26,844 nt of DNA from an uncultured Prevotellaceae bacterium (GTDB lineage: Bacteria; Bacteroidota; Bacteroidia; Bacteroidales; Bacteroidaceae). The translations under genes were made by a program, and so were the position numbers. This document shows positions 25,307-26,844 of the stretch, one piece after another (position 1 is the first letter of the stretch; every line of letters starts with the position of its first letter). The stretch spans positions 1-26,844 of the forward strand of contig CAMNHM010000020.1 in assembly GCA_946539475.1 (NCBI GenBank), written 5' to 3'. The notes under the pieces were generated by a model. It saw only the letters and a list, made by a program, of their open reading frames with translations. It did no database searches and was not told the origin of the DNA.

Positions 25307-26308
25307 ATGAGAAATCAAAACTTTAGAATTCTGCTGACGCTGCTGACAGCCTTGCTGTCAGCAGCTGTCAGCTTGGCCGCCTCGTACGAGCCCGTCAACC
25401 CTAATGCCACACCCGAGGCACGGGCACTGCTGGCACGCCTCTACCAGACCGTCGACCAGGGGAAAATCATCTCCGGGCTGCATCACAACCAGCTGCAGCT
25501 GCCTGCCTACATGAGCGACTTCGACCGCATCGAAGAGGCATCAGGGAAGGTGCCCATGATATGGGGCGGCGACCTCGCATGGGATGCCCGCCAGGTCGTG
25601 GAGATTGCCACACGAGAGTATCGGCGAGGACATATCGTCACCATCATGTGGCACGTCAACCGACCCTTCGACCGCACACCGCGAGTCGACTTCAAGCGAC
25701 AGACGCAGGGACCCTTCACCGACGAGCAATGGCAGGAGCTGACCAGCGACGACGATACGCCCATGAAACGCATGTGGCAGCAGCAGGTCGACTCCATAGC
25801 ACAGTTCCTCAAAATCCTACAGCAGCGCAACATTCCCGTACTCTGGCGACCCTACCACGAGATGAACGGCGAGTGGTTCTGGTGGGGCGACCGCCGTGGA
25901 GAGCGGGGCTTCACCGTGCTCTGGAAAATGCTCTACGACCGCATGGTCAACTACCATCACCTCGACAACCTCCTCTGGGTGTGGAATGCTAATGCGCCGC
26001 GAGAGGCGCCTGGCGACGCTGCCATGCAATACCACCTCTACTACCCTGGCAACGACTATGTCGACGTCCTCGCCACCGATGTCTACCACCGCGACTGGCG
26101 GCAGTCGCACCACGACGACCTCGTACGCCTTGGTGCCGGCAAGCTCGTCGCCCTCGGAGAGCTGGGCAGCCTTCCCACGCCTGAGCAGCTGGCAAAGATG
26201 AATCGCTTCGCCTGGTTCATGATCTGGACGGGCTTCACAGAGGATCGCTACAACACCCTCGACCAGCTACGGGCTATCTTCACCCTGCCAAACGTCGTCA
26301 ACTACTAA
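25307..26308 (+). CDS. GH26 beta-mannanase-type glycoside hydrolase
   Basis: GH26 members are mostly endo-beta-1,4-mannanases. The start is taken at ATG 25307, 10 bp after the GH105 stop, because it opens directly with a signal peptide (MRNQNFRILLTLLTALLSAA, cleavage near SLAA/SYEP); an ATG 12 codons earlier would overlap GH105 and bury the signal. The 333-residue protein contains the acid/base Glu185 in RPYHEMNGEWFWWG and the nucleophile Glu285 in VALGELGSLPT, with the family motifs GLHHNQ, PMIWGGDLAWDAR and IVTIMWHVNRP. No lipobox and no extra modules are seen. It is the last gene of the operon. A mannanase has no obvious task in RG-I breakdown, so either the substrate is mixed cell-wall polysaccharide or this GH26 has another specificity. 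Confidence 0.93.
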   Translation: MRNQNFRILLTLLTALLSAAVSLAASYEPVNPNATPEARALLARLYQTVDQGKIISGLHHNQLQLPAYMSDFDRIEEASGKVPMIWGGDLAWDARQVVEIATREYRRGHIVTIMWHVNRPFDRTPRVDFKRQTQGPFTDEQWQELTSDDDTPMKRMWQQQVDSIAQFLKILQQRNIPVLWRPYHEMNGEWFWWGDRRGERGFTVLWKMLYDRMVNYHHLDNLLWVWNANAPREAPGDAAMQYHLYYPGNDYVDVLATDVYHRDWRQSHHDDLVRLGAGKLVALGELGSLPTPEQLAKMNRFAWFMIWTGFTEDRYNTLDQLRAIFTLPNVVNY

Positions 26309-26339
26309 GTCCCCGAACTCAGTCGTCGATGTCTCTCTT

Positions 26340-26545
26340 GGAAACAAATGGGCACAAATGATGGAGAATTGACTGAGCAGCTACCCCTCGAGGACACCTC
26401 CGTGCCCTGTGGATGCCCGGCTGGCTTGGTATCGGGGTTTCGTCCGTCGCGGATCGACTAGTATCTCCGCTTCGCACGGGCGTGGCGCGCGTTCCACGCT
26501 GACCCGATGACCGTACGCCCGCCGGCGTCCGTAGCATTCGTTTGC
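26340..26545 (-). ncRNA. Candidate structured small RNA (unidentified)
   Basis: Downstream of the strong minus-strand promoter at 26551-26582 lies ~200 bp that is much richer in GC than the AT-rich sequence above it and full of hairpins: GCGTGG/CCACGC, ACGCC-ggcg-GGCGT, TCCG-cga-CGGA, GCGGA/TCCGC, and GGGCAC...GTGCCC with an inner GGAG/CTCC. The open frames over it start at or upstream of the promoter and have no recognisable domain. No U-run terminator is found; a CTCAGTC/GACTGAG pair (26318-26324 with 26371-26377) could close the 3' end near the GH26 stop. It does not carry the tmRNA, SRP RNA or RNase P signatures I know. The 3' limit is a guess. Confidence 0.45.
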
Positions 26546-26550
26546 TGGTG

Positions 26551-26582
26551 CAAAGGTACGAAAATTTTTTGACATGTGCAAA
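26551..26582 (-). promoter_or_regulatory. Full Bacteroidota promoter TTTG-N20-TACCTTTG, minus strand
   Basis: On the minus strand TTTG (26582-26579) and TACCTTTG (26558-26551) are separated by 20 bp, the ideal spacing for the phylum's housekeeping sigma factor. It is the only promoter in the window with both elements. It points leftward into the candidate small RNA and towards the 3' end of GH26, with no same-strand protein gene downstream. Confidence 0.75.
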
Positions 26583-26793
26583 TGTTTTGTTGAATTTTTT
26601 TTCAGCTATTTGTTCGACTGGTGTCGAGCGATGATATCCACATGGGGGGAGACACAGTATATTGTATGTCTTAGCAAAAGAGTCAACCAGCCCAGTGAAG
26701 GTCGTTAACTTCTTCCAGTAGGGCGAGTCAACTTTTTCCGTATGGATAGGCAAATCATAATACCATTCAAGTTTCGCATTAGCTAAACTTTTT
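26583..26793. other. Intergenic stretch with no supported feature
   Basis: Between the promoter and the right-edge repeat the sequence is AT-rich with frequent stops on both strands. A minus-strand open frame that begins at 26753 crosses the promoter and has no recognisable domain. No tRNA, terminator or promoter match is seen here. Confidence 0.6.
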
Positions 26794-26829
26794 GGAGTTA
26801 AAGGAGTTAAAGGAGTTAAAGGAGTTGAA
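26794..26829. repeat. 9-bp tandem repeat GGAGTTAAA, four units
   Basis: Units 26794-26802, 26803-26811 and 26812-26820 are identical GGAGTTAAA; the fourth (26821-26829) is GGAGTTGAA, followed by AGAC. The array is close to the right edge. The final-unit change A to G and the following GAC match the arrays at 541-660 and 23858-23895. Confidence 0.92.
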
Positions 26830-26844
26830 AGACATTACCTGCTC

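Noticed and set aside
26319..26753. 144-codon minus-strand frame, and a 66-codon frame 26381-26581 inside the same region
   Set aside because: Both begin upstream of or within the best promoter, so the expected transcript would lack their starts; sequence is Arg/Pro-rich without a domain. The region fits a structured RNA better.
26794..26829. CRISPR array
   Set aside because: The repeats are contiguous 9-mers without spacers, and no cas gene is present.

Overview
The window looks like a polysaccharide utilization locus (PUL) from a member of the Bacteroidota, most likely a Prevotella/Segatella-type gut or rumen bacterium. The evidence is a SusC/SusD pair, several promoters of the TAnnTTTG type, start codons without a clear Shine-Dalgarno sequence, and a short C-terminal tail (YNLNGQ...KGLYIVNGKK type) on several secreted proteins. 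The genus is an inference. The enzyme set points to the rhamnogalacturonan-I (RG-I) backbone of pectin: two PL11 rhamnogalacturonan lyases, a GH105 unsaturated rhamnogalacturonyl hydrolase and a GH2 beta-galactosidase-type enzyme, with a GH26 beta-mannanase-type enzyme as an unexpected partner.

Layout. 1-536 (+) is the 3' end of a large 4-alpha-glucanotransferase (malQ-like), probably a neighbour and not part of the PUL. A long imperfect hairpin built of 7-bp tandem repeats (541-660) separates it from a convergent gene (669-2801, -) encoding a secreted beta-propeller/DUF362 fusion. SusD (3067-5202, -) and SusC (5246-8386, -) follow, SusC having a leader of about 180 nt. Then come GH2 (8627-11452, -) and a three-gene minus-strand operon transcribed 887-aa modular protein -> PL11 (1010 aa) -> 766-aa modular protein (19833 down to 11821), closed by an intrinsic terminator at 11739-11780. 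A 193-bp divergent promoter region (19834-20026) fires the other way into a plus-strand operon: CotH-like protein, second PL11 (651 aa), GH105, GH26 (20027-26308). The right end (26309-26844) holds no convincing protein gene. It has a near-perfect promoter on the minus strand followed by a GC-rich, hairpin-rich stretch that may be a small RNA, and a 9-bp tandem repeat at the edge.

How it works together (inference from family knowledge). The PL11 enzymes cut the Rha-GalA backbone and leave 4,5-unsaturated galacturonyl ends. SusD and SusC capture and import the oligosaccharides. GH105 removes the unsaturated uronyl group and GH2 trims beta-galactosyl side chains. Three of the secreted proteins carry a shared module of about 200 residues that begins WDFT and is probably glycan-binding. 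No sensor (hybrid two-component, SusR, AraC, ECF sigma), alpha-rhamnosidase or pectin esterase is present, so the window covers only part of the RG-I pathway.

Most worth a second look: the WDFT module shared by three neighbours, the propeller-DUF362 fusion, the candidate small RNA at the right end, and a family of intergenic tandem repeats that share one 'grammar' at three places in the window.
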